Shown piece by piece: positions 18,965-28,514 of a DNA stretch of 64,000 nucleotides. Numbering within the stretch: the stretch's first letter is position 1; every line of letters starts with the position of its first letter. The position numbers and the translations under genes were made by a program. The stretch spans positions 248,001 to 312,000 of the forward strand of contig JAIRPN010000013.1 of NCBI GenBank assembly GCA_031256975.1, in the 5' to 3' direction. Under the pieces are notes generated by a model that did not search any database, was not told where the DNA came from, and saw only the letters and a list, made by a program, of their open reading frames with translations. Source of the stretch: Verrucomicrobiales bacterium (GTDB taxonomy: Bacteria; Verrucomicrobiota; Verrucomicrobiia; Methylacidiphilales; JAAUTS01).

Positions 18965-20371
18965 TTATTTGACCTGATGGGTTTTGACAAAATTGGCGCC
19001 GCGGGCATGCCCGGGTGGCACGCCGCCGATCACTAAAATGGTGTCGCCGGTTGTCACCAGTTTGCGTTTGCGCAGGGTGTTCTCGGCCACTTGCGCCAAG
19101 CCTTCGAAGGAATCGGTGGTTTCATCGATCAACATCGGCTGAATGCCCCAGAATAAATTGAGCGCGTGATAGACGTGGGAATCGGTGGTTAGCGCGATGA
19201 CCGGCGGCTTGGGGCGTTCGGCGGCGATGCATTGCACGGTATAACCGCTGGTGGTGTGCACCACGATGTATTTCGGGTTGATGGTGTCGGCAATCAGGTT
19301 GGCGGCCTTGCACAAGGCGTGCAGCTCGGTTTTGCCGGTCGGCGGGTAGGTTTTGAAATCGATGGCGGCCTCGACCTCACGGGCGATGCGGCCCATCATT
19401 TCCACGGCGCGGACGGGGAATTGACCGACCGCCGATTCGCCGGACAGCATCACCGCGTCGGTGCCGTCGATGATGGCGTTGGCCACGTCGCTGGCCTCGG
19501 CGCGGGTGGGGCGGGGTTCGTGAATCATGCTTTCCAGCATTTGCGTGGCGGTGATGACCGGCAGGCCGCGTTGCTTGCATTTTTCGATGATGTGTTTTTG
19601 CAGCATCGGCACTTTTTCCGGGCTCAGCTCCACGCCGAGGTCGCCGCGCGCCACCATGATGCCGTTGACCTCGCCGAGGATTTCGTCGAGGTGTTCGATG
19701 GCCTGCGGTTTTTCAATCTTGGCGATCACCGGTTTGAAGATTTTTTGTTCAGCCAGGATTTTTTTCAAGCTGCGCACGTCGTCGGCATTGCGCACGAAAC
19801 TGAGGGAAATCCAGTCGATGTCCTGTTGCAGGCCGAATTGCAAGTCATCGAGATCCTTGTCGGTGAGCGAGGGCAGCCGCAGATTCAAGTTGGGAAAATT
19901 CACGCCCTTGCGGCTTTTCAGGGTGCCGCCTTCCACCACGCGACAGACCAGTGCGTTGCCCCTGACCTCGATGATTTGTAATTCGAACAAACCGTCGGCC
20001 AGCAGGATTTGCATGCCCGGCTGCGCTTCCTCCGCGGCGTAGGCGTAATCGAGCGGGATGGTGGCGGGCTGGCCGTTGAATTCGGCCTCGGGTATCAAGG
20101 TTACGGATTTGCCTTCGGTTAAAGTGAGTTCGTCGTTAGCGAGTTGTCCGACGCGGACTTTCGGTCCCTGCAGGTCTTGCAAAATGGTGATGGGTTTGTC
20201 GAGTTCCTGCGCGATGCTGCGGAGGTTGGCGATGGTTTGCGCGTGGCTGCCATGGCTGCCGTGGGAAAAATTAAGCCGTGCCACGTTCATGCCGGCCTGG
20301 ATGAGTTTATGGATGACATCCGGCGAATTGCTCGCAGGCCCCAGTGTGGCGACGATTTTCGTGTGGTTCAT
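18965..20371 (-). CDS. pyk: Pyruvate kinase
   Basis: This 468-residue glycolytic enzyme converts phosphoenolpyruvate and ADP to pyruvate and ATP. Signatures in order are [20 protein letters not shown], the catalytic Lys region [26 protein letters not shown], and [13 protein letters not shown], followed by the C-terminal allosteric domain. It is the first gene of a pyk-poxB operon. A possible promoter reads TTGAAA, 16 bp, TATCAA on the minus strand upstream of the ATG. Confidence 0.97.
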   Translation of the reverse strand: MNHTKIVATLGPASNSPDVIHKLIQAGMNVARLNFSHGSHGSHAQTIANLRSIAQELDKPITILQDLQGPKVRVGQLANDELTLTEGKSVTLIPEAEFNGQPATIPLDYAYAAEEAQPGMQILLADGLFELQIIEVRGNALVCRVVEGGTLKSRKGVNFPNLNLRLPSLTDKDLDDLQFGLQQDIDWISLSFVRNADDVRSLKKILAEQKIFKPVIAKIEKPQAIEHLDEILGEVNGIMVARGDLGVELSPEKVPMLQKHIIEKCKQRGLPVITATQMLESMIHEPRPTRAEASDVANAIIDGTDAVMLSGESAVGQFPVRAVEMMGRIAREVEAAIDFKTYPPTGKTELHALCKAANLIADTINPKYIVVHTTSGYTVQCIAAERPKPPVIALTTDSHVYHALNLFWGIQPMLIDETTDSFEGLAQVAENTLRKRKLVTTGDTILVIGGVPPGHARGANFVKTHQVK

Positions 20372-20479
20372 GGAAACGGGTGCTTTGATAATTAGTAGTC
20401 TAAAATTTCAAACATGCCAGTTTATGTCGAAGAGGTGACAAGCCTGTTGGGATTGTAACAGCATGGAGTATGCCGTGGC

Positions 20480-20517
20480 AACGCTAACAGCGAACTTTTA
20501 TCCTGATGGTTAGCGTT
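20480..20517. repeat. Inverted pair of the CGCTAAC motif in a divergent gap
   Basis: A perfect 9-bp inverted repeat, AACGCTAAC (20480-20488) and GTTAGCGTT (20509-20517), has a 20-nt loop and is followed by CCTTTTCC. The left copy extends to the full CGCTAACAGCGAA word. It lies between pyk (minus) and the SPFH gene (plus), which diverge, so a simple terminator role is not obvious. Confidence 0.65.
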
Positions 20518-20526
20518 CCTTTTCCA

Positions 20527-20555
20527 TCGACAAACCAATGGTGCCGCTAATAATG
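20527..20555 (+). promoter_or_regulatory. Candidate promoter of the SPFH gene, near-leaderless
   Basis: TCGACA (20527-20532) and ATAATG (20550-20555) are 17 bp apart. The -10 region overlaps a CGCTAATAATG copy of the iterated word. The ATG at 20563 is 7 nt beyond the -10 box. Confidence 0.4.
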
Positions 20556-20562
20556 TGTTGTT

Positions 20563-21414
20563 ATGGAAAAGCGAATCGTGGACTTCGATAATGACGGCGG
20601 CAACCAGGTCAAATTCATGAAAATCATCGGTGTTGGCATTTTATTGTTAGTGTTGGTGATCGTGGCGGCCACGTCCACCTTCGTGGTCGACCCTGGTTAC
20701 CGCGGCATCAAGGTGGTGATGGGGCAGGTGGACAGCAATTTCAAGCCGGAGGGCTTTGGCTTCAAGCAGCCCTTTGTGTCGAGCATCATCCAGATGCCGG
20801 TCAGGCAGCAGACGCGGGAGGTGTCGACTGCCTGCTATTCGTCGGACCTGCAGCAGGTGAACATGAAGTTGCGGGTGTTGTACCGCATCCCGGAATCCTC
20901 GGTGGTCAAGGTGTACCGCGAGTATCTGGGCGACCCGTTTGACAGCCTGATTGCGCCGCGCGTGGAGGAGGCGTTGAAGGAAGTGGTGGCGTTGCAAAGC
21001 GCGGAATTGATTGTGAAAAAGCGCGAGGAGATCAAGACCAAGACCCTCGAATCAGCACGGAACAAGATCGGGGATATTCTGGTCATCGCGGACATCGTGT
21101 TGGTGGATACCAATCTTTCCCGCGAACTGGAGGCGGCAATCGAGGCCAAGATGGTGCAGGAGCAGGAGGCGGCGAAGGCCAAGTTCACCCAGCAGAAAGC
21201 CCAGATCGAGGCGGACACGGCGGTGGTGAGGGCCAAGGGCGAGGCGGAGTCGATCCGTATCCGTGCGGAAGCGTTGCGGAATAATCCCGGAATCATTGAA
21301 TTGCAGATTGTCGAGAAGTGGGACGGGCATACGCCAATGGTGGTGGGCGGCGCCGGTGGCAGTTCCTCGACCAATATTTTGCTGCCGGTCAATATCAACA
21401 ATGTGAAGAAATAA
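20563..21414 (+). CDS. SPFH/prohibitin-family membrane protein
   Basis: This 283-residue protein has one N-terminal membrane helix (about residues 24-43) and then a band-7/SPFH domain typical of prohibitins: VDPGYRGIKVVMGQV, the conserved REVSTACYSSDLQQV region, and a long charged coiled coil (about residues 175-250). Such proteins form ring-like scaffolds in the inner membrane that organise proteases or lipid domains. A 71-residue two-helix membrane protein starts 4 nt after its stop and may be a partner. Confidence 0.93.
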   Translation: MEKRIVDFDNDGGNQVKFMKIIGVGILLLVLVIVAATSTFVVDPGYRGIKVVMGQVDSNFKPEGFGFKQPFVSSIIQMPVRQQTREVSTACYSSDLQQVNMKLRVLYRIPESSVVKVYREYLGDPFDSLIAPRVEEALKEVVALQSAELIVKKREEIKTKTLESARNKIGDILVIADIVLVDTNLSRELEAAIEAKMVQEQEAAKAKFTQQKAQIEADTAVVRAKGEAESIRIRAEALRNNPGIIELQIVEKWDGHTPMVVGGAGGSSSTNILLPVNINNVKK

Positions 21415-21418
21415 CCGT

Positions 21419-21634
21419 ATGACCGGAAATCGAGGCAAGCGCGGCATGGCCAAGCCGTTGACCCTGACGCTAATGGCGATCGGGGTGCTGGTTTTGTTGT
21501 GCCTGATATTTCCCGGAGTCCTGGCTTTTGTGGAGATGGCGGCGCGGGAGTTGCGGTATTTTTGGTGGCTGGTGCTGATGGTCGCGGTGGGAGTTTACCT
21601 GATCTTTTTTTTCGGCAAGAGCCGGAAAAACTAG
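21419..21634 (+). CDS. Small two-helix membrane protein
   Basis: I do not recognise this 71-residue protein. It has a basic N-terminus, two hydrophobic helices (about residues 14-40 and 46-64) separated by AARELRY, and a basic C-terminal tail, so both ends are probably cytoplasmic. It sits 4 nt behind the SPFH gene and is probably translated from the same mRNA, which suggests it works with the SPFH scaffold. Confidence 0.7.
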   Translation: MTGNRGKRGMAKPLTLTLMAIGVLVLLCLIFPGVLAFVEMAARELRYFWWLVLMVAVGVYLIFFFGKSRKN

Positions 21635-21690
21635 GCCGGTCATCGGAGCCGGGGTGTTGCAGTCGTTGAAAACCGGTATACATTGTGCCG

Positions 21691-22122
21691 ATGAAAACCT
21701 TACTCTCTGTATTGTGTTTAGCGGTGCTGACTGCGGTCGGCGTGCAGGCGGCTTCGAGCATTTCCGATATCGGCCATGATGAGCTGAAGGCGGCGATTGC
21801 CAAAAAAGCGGTGTTTTTGGTCGATGTGAACGGCACGGAATCCTATAACGCGGGCCATATCCCGGGCGCGATCGACTATATTGCCAACAAGGACAAGTTC
21901 GCCTCCCTGTTGCCGAAGGATAAGTCGGCGCTAATCGTGGCTTATTGCGGCAATGAACATTGCACGGCTTACAAGAAGGCCGCTGATGCCGCCGTCGCCC
22001 TGGGTTACACCAACGTCAAGCACTACGCCCCGGGCATTGCCGGTTGGAAGGCCAAGGAAAAGACCGAGGCTGGCAGTGTCGCCACCGCCCAGGCCGGAAC
22101 GGCGGATTGTTGCAAGATGTAA
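21691..22122 (+). CDS. Exported single-domain rhodanese
   Basis: This 143-residue protein has a signal peptide (MKTLLSVLCLAVLTAVGVQA) and a rhodanese fold. The substrate loop AGHIPGAIDY and an active-site loop starting YCGNEHC put the likely catalytic Cys in the expected place. A second Cys pair (DCC) is near the C-terminus. It probably transfers sulfane sulfur or handles thiol redox in the periplasm. The ATG at 21691 is preferred to a GTG at 21685; a -10-like TACATT lies 6 nt upstream with TTGCAG 16 bp before it, so the message may be leaderless. Confidence 0.88.
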   Translation: MKTLLSVLCLAVLTAVGVQAASSISDIGHDELKAAIAKKAVFLVDVNGTESYNAGHIPGAIDYIANKDKFASLLPKDKSALIVAYCGNEHCTAYKKAADAAVALGYTNVKHYAPGIAGWKAKEKTEAGSVATAQAGTADCCKM

Positions 22123-22155
22123 CGCCTTTTTTGCAAACTTTTTATTATAAGCAGG

Positions 22156-22190
22156 ATAACGCCGGAAGTAATTCCGGCGTTATTGTTTTT
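22156..22190 (+). terminator. Intrinsic terminator of the rhodanese gene
   Basis: A perfect 12-bp stem (ATAACGCCGGAA with TTCCGGCGTTAT) with a GTAA loop is followed by TGTTTTT. Confidence 0.95.
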
Positions 22191-22220
22191 GGAAGGGTGA
22201 TGATGCCGACATCCGCCTTA

Positions 22221-22409
22221 AACAAAGGTCTGGTTGGACTGAATAAGGGTTTTATTTGGCGCGACAAAGAGTTTATTGGATCGAATAAAAGGTCTGTTTA
22301 GTCAGATAAGAGCCTTGTTTGGCTAAACAAGACTCTTATTGGACCAGACAAGGGGTTTATTTAACCAAACAGGAAGTTTGTTTGGCTGAATCAAGGTTCT
22401 GTTTTTCAG
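22221..22409. repeat. Nine degenerate 21-nt tandem repeats upstream of rpsL
   Basis: Nine consecutive units of exactly 21 nt fit a loose consensus RAYAAGGGTYTTRTTTGGCYR. Examples start at 22221, 22242, 22263, 22284, 22305, 22326, 22347, 22368 and 22389. Read in frame, units give heptapeptides like NKGLVGL, NKGFIWR, DKEFIGS and NKTLIGP, but stop codons interrupt units 4 and 7 and there is no convincing start, so I treat the block as non-coding. It occupies the gap between the rhodanese terminator and the str operon leader. Its period is strict while its sequence has drifted, suggesting an old expansion or a constraint on spacing. Confidence 0.85.
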
Positions 22410-22593
22410 AAAAAAAGCCAAAATCAACCGCCCGGCAGAACCCTTTTCCGACTTTGTACAAGAAAAAAGTAAAAATTTTTATTTTCCTCTTGCGTTTATC
22501 GCAGAAATGCATAGAACGTTACTTCCCATTTCTACGGAAAAGGGATTAAAGCCGGTATCGGTGAAAGCGTGTGACGGCAGAAAAAGTCGTCCT

Positions 22594-22652
22594 CCATGCG
22601 ATGAATGCTTCGACAGCACGCATGGGAGTTTTTACCTTGCGTGCTTTTTTAT
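22594..22652 (+). promoter_or_regulatory. Attenuator-like leader of the rpsL operon
   Basis: An 8-bp stem AGCACGCA (22615-22622) with TGCGTGCT (22638-22645) followed by TTTTTTATT looks like an intrinsic terminator 28 nt before the rpsL ATG. An upstream segment CCATGCG (22594-22600) can instead pair with CGCATGG (22619-22625), which overlaps the left arm of the terminator. The two hairpins are mutually exclusive, as in attenuators. The remaining sequence from 22410 to 22593 is AT-rich and holds no gene I can support. Confidence 0.55.
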
Positions 22653-22679
22653 TAAAAAAATAAAACAGGAAGTATTTAG

Positions 22680-23096
22680 ATGCCAACGATCAACCAGCTT
22701 GTGAGAAGTGGACGCAGAGCGGTCAAAAGCAAGACCAAGTCTCCCGCATTGCAAAAGGCTCCCGCCCGCCGCGGCGTGTGCGTCCAAGTGATGACCCGTA
22801 CTCCCAAGAAGCCGAACTCGGCTTTGCGTAAGGTTGCCAAGGTCCGTTTGACCAACGGCCAGGAAGTCATCGCCTACATCGGTGGTGAAGGTCACAATTT
22901 GCAGGAACACTCCATCGTGCTGGTGCGCGGCGGTCGTGTGAAGGATTTGCCGGGTGTTCGTTACCACATCGTTCGCGGTACTCTGGACTGCCTGGGTGCG
23001 GTCGGACCGAGCAACACCAACAAGTTGAACCGTAATGTCTCCCGCAGTAAATACGGCGTGAAGAAGCCCAAGGGCGACGCCGCTGCGAAGAAATAA
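22680..23096 (+). CDS. rpsL: Ribosomal protein S12
   Basis: S12 sits at the 30S decoding centre and is the classic site of streptomycin resistance. The 138-residue chain has the universal loop [17 protein letters not shown] and [12 protein letters not shown], and a short Ala/Lys tail longer than usual. The Lys in KKPNSA is the wild-type residue for streptomycin sensitivity. It is the first gene of the ribosomal cluster, with CAGGAAG as ribosome site. It holds no copy of the iterated motif. Confidence 0.98.
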   Translation: MPTINQLVRSGRRAVKSKTKSPALQKAPARRGVCVQVMTRTPKKPNSALRKVAKVRLTNGQEVIAYIGGEGHNLQEHSIVLVRGGRVKDLPGVRYHIVRGTLDCLGAVGPSNTNKLNRNVSRSKYGVKKPKGDAAAKK

Positions 23097-23118
23097 ACTT
23101 TTAAACTGAGAAAAATAT

Positions 23119-23592
23119 ATGGCACGTCGTCGTAAAGCTGAAAAAAGACAGATCATCCCGGATCCCGTGTATGAAAATCAGGTGGTTGGCCGCTTGATTA
23201 GCGCGGTTATGGAATGCGGCAAGAAGTCCATCGCCCAGAAGATCGTTTACAATGCGATCGAGCAGGCGAACAAGGATAACAAGGAAGCCAATCCTCTCGA
23301 TATTTTGAACAAAGCGGTGGAAACCGTGAAACCCCGCCTGGAAGTCAAGTCCCGCCGCGTGGGTGGCGCGACCTACCAGGTGCCGATGGAAGTGCCGGCC
23401 GAACGCCAGCTCGCTCTCGCGATGCGCTGGATCGTTGGCAACGCCAAGAACCGCAAGGGCGTGGCGATGGCCAAGGCCTTGGCGATTGAGATCAAGGAAG
23501 CTGCCGCCGGCCAGGGTAACGCGATCAAGAAGCGTGATGACGTGCACCGCATGGCGCAGGCCAACAAGGCCTTTGCCCACCTGCGCTGGTAA
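23119..23592 (+). CDS. rpsG: Ribosomal protein S7
   Basis: S7 nucleates the 30S head and in other bacteria represses the str operon. The 157 residues show the normal MARRRKAEKR start and GGATYQVPMEV region. It lies 22 nt after rpsL. The upstream region lacks a strong ribosome site, which may indicate translational coupling. Confidence 0.98.
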   Translation: MARRRKAEKRQIIPDPVYENQVVGRLISAVMECGKKSIAQKIVYNAIEQANKDNKEANPLDILNKAVETVKPRLEVKSRRVGGATYQVPMEVPAERQLALAMRWIVGNAKNRKGVAMAKALAIEIKEAAAGQGNAIKKRDDVHRMAQANKAFAHLRW

Positions 23593-23616
23593 GAAATTTG
23601 ATTTTGGAGTTTTGAA

Positions 23617-25746
23617 ATGAGCAGAGCCTATTCATTGGAAAGAACACGCAACATCGGTATCGCCGCCCACATCGACGCGGGCAAGACGACCACCACCGAG
23701 CGTATTCTGTTTTACACCGGCGCGATCCACAAGATCGGTGAAGTGCACGAAGGCACCACCGTGACCGACTGGATGGAGCAGGAGCGTGAACGCGGTATCA
23801 CCATTACCTCGGCTGCCACCACCTGTTTTTGGCCCGTCAAGAAAGAAGAGGGCCTGGTCAAGCTGTTTGAAGGCACCAAGAACCGTGTCAACATCATCGA
23901 CACTCCCGGCCACGTGGACTTCACGGCGGAAGTGGAGCGTTCCCTGCGCGTGCTCGACGGCGCGGTCGCGGTGTTCTGCGGTGTTGCCGGCGTGCAGCCG
24001 CAATCGGAAACCGTCTGGCGCCAAGCCACCAAATACAATGTTCCCCGCATCGCGTTCGTCAACAAGATGGACCGCGTGGGTGCCAATTTTGAAAATGCCG
24101 TCAAGGAAATGCGCGAAAAGCTCGGCGCCAATGCCTGGCCTATCCTGCCTCCGATCGGCAAGGAAAGCGAATTGAAGGGCGTGATCGACGTGGTCAACCA
24201 AAAGGCCCACGTTTACAAGGATTCCGATGACGGCAAGTATGCCACCTACACGGTGGAAGAAATTCCTGCTGAATTGAAGGATTATGCCGCCAAGGCTCTT
24301 GATCAACTGATTGAAGCGGTGGCTGACCAGGACGATGAAGTCGGCACCTTGTTCCTCGAAGAAAAGCGCCCGACCACTGTGCAGTTGAAACAGGCAATTC
24401 GCCGTTTGACCATTGCCAACAAATTGGTTCCGGTGGTTGGCGGTTCCGCCTTCAAGCACCGTGGTGTGCAAAGCCTGATCGACGCGGTTCTCGACTATCT
24501 GCCGAGCCCGATCGACATTCCGGCGGCCATTGGCCAGGATCCTGATAATCCGGAGAAAAAAGTTGAGGCCCCGACCAATGATGACCACAAGTTCTGCGCT
24601 TTGGCGTTCAAGCTTTGGTCCGATCCGTTTGTCGGCAAGCTGATTTTCTTCCGCGTTTATAGCGGCAAGATCAGCAAGGGCGACACCATTTACAATCCGC
24701 GCACCAACAAGCGTGAACGCGTTAGCCGTATCATCCAGATTCAGGCCGACAAGCGCGAGGATATCGACACGGTGTATGCCGGTGATATCGCCGCCACCGT
24801 TGGCGTGAAGGACGTGCGCACTGGCGACACCTTCGCGGATGAAGATTTCAATATTGTGCTCGAGCCGCCGACCTTTCCGGAGCCGGTTATCTCGATGGCG
24901 ATTGAGCCGAAGACCAAGGGCGACCGTGAGAAGCTCGGCGAAGGTCTGCAGCGTTTGGCTGAAGAAGACCCGACCTTCCAGGTTGTCACCAACGAAGAAA
25001 CCGGCCAGACCATCATCAAGGGTATGGGCGAGTTGCACCTCGACATTATTTGCGACCGTTTGAAGCGTGAATTCAACGTGCAAACCAACGCCGGTGCGCC
25101 GCAGATTGCATACCGCGAAACCATCACCAAAGCCGCCACCGGCGAAGGCAAGCTCATCAAGCAGTCCGGTGGTCGCGGCCAATACGGTCACGTCATTATC
25201 GATGTCATGCCGCTGGAACGCGGCAAGGGCCATACGGTTGAGAACAAGGTTGTCGGCGGTAATATTCCGAAGGAATACATCGGTGCCTGTAAAAAGGGTA
25301 TTGAAGAATCCTTGTACAACGGCGTCATCAACGGCAGCCAGGTCATTGACATTGCCATTGAGATCAAGGACGGTTCCTACCACGAAGTCGATTCGAACGA
25401 ATTGGCGTTCAAGCTGGCCGCCTCCTTCGCGTTGAAAGACGCTTTGCAAAAGGGCGGCTCCATTCTGTTGGAACCGATCATGAAGGTGGAAGTGATCACC
25501 CCGGAAGAATATCAGGGCGATATTCTCGGCGACATCAACCGCCGCCGTGGCAAGATCAATTCCATGGAAGCCAAGGGCAATGCGAACGTGATGCAGGCGG
25601 AAATCCCGCTGGCGGAAATGTTCGGTTATGTGAACACCTTGCGTTCGCTGTCACGCGGTCGTGCGGCGTACTCGATGGAGCCTTCGCACTTTGAACAGGT
25701 GCCGGCGCAGATTTTGGCCCAGATTTTGGAGCAGAAGAAAGGTTAA
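23617..25746 (+). CDS. fusA: Elongation factor G
   Basis: This GTPase drives ribosome translocation. The 709-residue protein has [15 protein letters not shown] (P-loop), [11 protein letters not shown] (switch I region), DTPGHVDF and NKMDR, then domains II-V with the family's EEDPTFQV and GMGELHLDI regions. Its ribosome site is TTTGGAGTT. No tuf gene follows; rpsJ starts 3 nt after the stop. Confidence 0.98.
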   Translation: MSRAYSLERTRNIGIAAHIDAGKTTTTERILFYTGAIHKIGEVHEGTTVTDWMEQERERGITITSAATTCFWPVKKEEGLVKLFEGTKNRVNIIDTPGHVDFTAEVERSLRVLDGAVAVFCGVAGVQPQSETVWRQATKYNVPRIAFVNKMDRVGANFENAVKEMREKLGANAWPILPPIGKESELKGVIDVVNQKAHVYKDSDDGKYATYTVEEIPAELKDYAAKALDQLIEAVADQDDEVGTLFLEEKRPTTVQLKQAIRRLTIANKLVPVVGGSAFKHRGVQSLIDAVLDYLPSPIDIPAAIGQDPDNPEKKVEAPTNDDHKFCALAFKLWSDPFVGKLIFFRVYSGKISKGDTIYNPRTNKRERVSRIIQIQADKREDIDTVYAGDIAATVGVKDVRTGDTFADEDFNIVLEPPTFPEPVISMAIEPKTKGDREKLGEGLQRLAEEDPTFQVVTNEETGQTIIKGMGELHLDIICDRLKREFNVQTNAGAPQIAYRETITKAATGEGKLIKQSGGRGQYGHVIIDVMPLERGKGHTVENKVVGGNIPKEYIGACKKGIEESLYNGVINGSQVIDIAIEIKDGSYHEVDSNELAFKLAASFALKDALQKGGSILLEPIMKVEVITPEEYQGDILGDINRRRGKINSMEAKGNANVMQAEIPLAEMFGYVNTLRSLSRGRAAYSMEPSHFEQVPAQILAQILEQKKG

Positions 25747-25749
25747 TTT

Positions 25750-26058
25750 ATGGCAGCAACTAGAATTCGTATCCGTTTAAAGGGTTTTGACTTTCGCTTG
25801 ATTGACAAAGCGGCCTCGGAAATCGCGGAAACCGCGGTTCGTACCGGCTCCGCCGTCAGCGGCCCCGTGCCGTTGCCGACCAAGATCGAGCGTTACACGG
25901 TGAACCGCTCGCCTCACGTTGACAAGAAGAGCATGGAACAATTTGAAATCCGCACGCACAAGCGGTTGATTGACATCGTCAACCCCTCGGCGAAGACGGT
26001 GGACGAGCTGAAGAAGCTCAACCTCCCGGCGGGCGTGGACATCACCATCAAGATTTAA
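25750..26058 (+). CDS. rpsJ: Ribosomal protein S10
   Basis: S10 is a 30S head protein that also acts as NusE in transcription antitermination. The 102-residue chain has the normal length with [14 protein letters not shown] and the conserved [16 protein letters not shown] segment. It follows fusA by 3 nt, so str and S10 operons are fused in one transcription unit here. Confidence 0.98.
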   Translation: MAATRIRIRLKGFDFRLIDKAASEIAETAVRTGSAVSGPVPLPTKIERYTVNRSPHVDKKSMEQFEIRTHKRLIDIVNPSAKTVDELKKLNLPAGVDITIKI

Positions 26059-26110
26059 TTGACCTGTTTGCCTCTGGGCAAAAGACCCAAGCAAACAAAA
26101 GGAGATAATA

Positions 26111-26752
26111 ATGAGCATCGGAATTATCGGTAAGAAGGTCGGAATGACTCGCGTGTACGATGAGTCGGGCGCTGCCACGGCAGTGACCGTCATCGAAGCG
26201 TCCCCGAACGTCATTTCGCAGTTGAAGACTGTCGAAAAAGACGGCTACAAGGCGGCACAAATCGCGTTCGACGACGTGAAGGAATCGCGCAGCACCAAGC
26301 AATTGGTCGGCCACTATAAAAAAGCGAACAGCGCGCCGAAGCGCATCGCGCGTGAATTTAGCGACATCGAGGGCGAACTGGGTGCCAAGATCACCGTCAG
26401 CGCTTTCCAGGTTGGCCAGCTGGTCGATGTGATTGGTATCTCGAAGGGTCGCGGTTTCCAGGGTGTTGTGAAACGCTGGGGCTTTGCCGGTCAGCCGGAA
26501 ACCCACGGTTCCATGATGCACCGCCGTCCCGGCGCCATCGGTTGCCGTAACAAGCCCGGTCGCGTGTTCGCCTTGCAGAAATTGCCCGGTCATATGGGCA
26601 CCACCAAGACCACCGTGCAGAATTTGAAAGTTTTGCAGATCAGCGAGAACGATAATCTGCTGGTCATCAAAGGTGCAATCCCCGGCGCGCGCGGAAGCTT
26701 CGTGATTGTCCGCAACGCCGTGAAAGACGTGAAGAAAGGCGATAACAAATGA
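26111..26752 (+). CDS. rplC: Ribosomal protein L3
   Basis: L3 is an early 50S assembly protein near the peptidyl-transferase centre. The 213 residues include IGKKVGMTRVYDESG and the conserved GRGFQGVVKRWGF and MHRRPGAIG loop. A strong AAAAGGAGATAATA ribosome site precedes it. Its stop overlaps the rplD start (ATGA). Confidence 0.98.
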   Translation: MSIGIIGKKVGMTRVYDESGAATAVTVIEASPNVISQLKTVEKDGYKAAQIAFDDVKESRSTKQLVGHYKKANSAPKRIAREFSDIEGELGAKITVSAFQVGQLVDVIGISKGRGFQGVVKRWGFAGQPETHGSMMHRRPGAIGCRNKPGRVFALQKLPGHMGTTKTTVQNLKVLQISENDNLLVIKGAIPGARGSFVIVRNAVKDVKKGDNK

Positions 26753-27360
26753 GCGCTAAAGCATTGAATTTACAGGCGGCTGAAACCGCTTTGGGAGCGA
26801 AATTGATCGCTAATGGCAAGGGTACCCAGGCTTTGCACGACACGGTTGTGGCTTATCAGGCCAATCGCCGCGCCGGTACGCATGCGACCCTGACCAAGGC
26901 CACCGTGAACCGTTCGGGTAAAAAGCCCTGGCGCCAAAAAGGCACCGGCAACGCCCGTGCCGGTTACGCCTCCTCGCCGGTTTGGCGTGGTGGTGGCGTG
27001 GTGTTTGGCCCGCAACCCCGCGATTATTCCAAGATTGTCAGCAAGAAGGTCAAGAAGCTCGCCTTGAACAAGGCTTTGAGCGAAGCAGCCAAGACTGACC
27101 GCTTGTTCGCCGTGCCGACCTTTTCGTTGAAGTCCTCCAAGACCCGCGAATTGGTGGCCTGGATCAAGGAGAACAAATTGCAGGAAAACCTGTTGATCGT
27201 GACCAAGAGTGTCGACCAGTCGGCGGTGTTGGCCTCGCGCAACATTCCGAAGGTTGAAGTGATCAACGCCTCGGACGTGAATGCGGAACAAATTTTGCGT
27301 TACAAGCAAGTGATCATTGCCGAGGACGCTTATCCGGTTTTAACCAACCGCTTGAAATAA
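26749..27360 (+). CDS. rplD: Ribosomal protein L4
   Basis: L4 lines the peptide exit tunnel and in many bacteria autoregulates the S10 operon. The 203 residues show the tunnel loop RSGKKPWRQKGTGNARAGYA and PVWRGGGVVFGP. Translation is coupled to rplC by a 4-nt overlap. One iterated-motif copy reads as Ile-Ala-Asn-Gly. Confidence 0.98.
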   Translation: MSAKALNLQAAETALGAKLIANGKGTQALHDTVVAYQANRRAGTHATLTKATVNRSGKKPWRQKGTGNARAGYASSPVWRGGGVVFGPQPRDYSKIVSKKVKKLALNKALSEAAKTDRLFAVPTFSLKSSKTRELVAWIKENKLQENLLIVTKSVDQSAVLASRNIPKVEVINASDVNAEQILRYKQVIIAEDAYPVLTNRLK

Positions 27361-27366
27361 CACGCC

Positions 27367-27651
27367 ATGAAGAATCCTTACGACATCATCAAAACGGCGC
27401 GCATCACGGAAAAGGCCGGCGCATTGACCGAAAAACACAACCAGTATGTGTTCAAGGTTGACTGCACCGCCACCAAGCAGGACATCCGTTACGCGATTGA
27501 AGAAATTTTCAAGAAGAAGGTTGCCAAGGTCAACACCCTGCAGGTGACCGGTAAGAAGAAACGCGAACGCACTGCCAACTTCGGCCGCAAGGCGAGCTGG
27601 AAAAAGGCGATCGTGACGCTGAAAGACGGCGAAAAACTGGAACTTATCTGA
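27367..27651 (+). CDS. rplW: Ribosomal protein L23
   Basis: L23 sits at the tunnel exit and docks trigger factor and SRP. The 94-residue chain has ARITEKAGALTEKHNQYVF and the basic loop VTGKKKRERTANFGRK. It follows rplD by 6 nt. Confidence 0.97.
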   Translation: MKNPYDIIKTARITEKAGALTEKHNQYVFKVDCTATKQDIRYAIEEIFKKKVAKVNTLQVTGKKKRERTANFGRKASWKKAIVTLKDGEKLELI

Positions 27652-27662
27652 GGTAAACGACT

Positions 27663-28499
27663 ATGGCACTGAAAACTTTTCGTCCGCTGACTCCAAGCCT
27701 GCGCTTCACCGCGCTGCAGGACCTTAGCGAAATCACCAAGCACACGCCGGAAAAATCGCTGCTCGAACCGAAGAAGCGCACCGGTGGCCGTAACAGCTAT
27801 GGCCGTGTCACCATGCGCCGCATGGGTGGCGGTCACAAGAAGCATTACCGCAAGATCGACTGGAAGCGCAACCGCACGGACGTCGCGGAAGTGGTCGGCA
27901 TTGAATACGATCCGAACCGCACTTCCCGCATCGCGTTGCTGAAGTACGCCAATGGCGATCTCAGCTACATCGTTGCTCCTGCCGGATTGCAGGTTGGCGC
28001 CAAGCTTCAGGCTGGCGCTAATGCCGCCCCGGAAATCGGCAACTGTCTGCCGTTGAACAAAATTCCGGCCGGTTCCTTCATTCACAATATCGAATTGATT
28101 CCCGGCAAGGGAGCCCAAATGGTGCGTTCCGCCGGTTCGGTGGCGACCTTGATGGGTATGGCCAACGAGTATGCCCAGATCAAACTCGCCTCGGGCGAAA
28201 TCCGCTTGGTGCACGGCTCCTGCATCGCCACCCTCGGACAGGTTGGCAACGTGCAGCATGAAAATGTCAGCCTCGGCAAGGCCGGCCGTAACCGTTGGTT
28301 GGGCCGTCGTCCGCGCGTTCGTGGTATGACCATGAACCCGGTTGATCACCCGAACGGTGGTGGTCAGGGTAAGAGCAAGGGTGGTGGCGGTCGTCAGCAC
28401 TTGCGTTCGCCTTGGGGCCAGCTCTCGAAGGGTTACAAGACCCGCAAGAAGCACAAGATTACCAACAAGTTCATTTTGGAACGCAAGAAGAAGAAATAA
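27663..28499 (+). CDS. rplB: Ribosomal protein L2
   Basis: L2 is required for subunit joining and peptidyl-transferase structure. The 278-residue protein has the typical N-terminus, GRVTMRRMGGGHKKHYR, and the conserved C-terminal RGMTMNPVDHPNGGG containing the functional His. AGGTAAACGACT precedes the ATG. Confidence 0.98.
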   Translation: MALKTFRPLTPSLRFTALQDLSEITKHTPEKSLLEPKKRTGGRNSYGRVTMRRMGGGHKKHYRKIDWKRNRTDVAEVVGIEYDPNRTSRIALLKYANGDLSYIVAPAGLQVGAKLQAGANAAPEIGNCLPLNKIPAGSFIHNIELIPGKGAQMVRSAGSVATLMGMANEYAQIKLASGEIRLVHGSCIATLGQVGNVQHENVSLGKAGRNRWLGRRPRVRGMTMNPVDHPNGGGQGKSKGGGGRQHLRSPWGQLSKGYKTRKKHKITNKFILERKKKK

Positions 28500-28514
28500 C
28501 CAGGACACGAAGAT

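Noticed and set aside
22044-22301. Small open frame running from the rhodanese 3' end into the 21-nt repeats, ending after NKGLVGLNKGF-type heptads.
   Set aside because: It overlaps the rhodanese gene and its strong terminator, and later repeat units contain stop codons, so the repeats are better seen as non-coding.
22221-22409. Possible CRISPR array.
   Set aside because: Repeats are directly adjacent and 21 nt long with no unique spacers between identical repeats, and no cas genes are present.
23632-25449. A 605-codon frame antisense to fusA.
   Set aside because: The sense strand is a perfect EF-G; the antisense product is low-complexity and has no recognisable feature.
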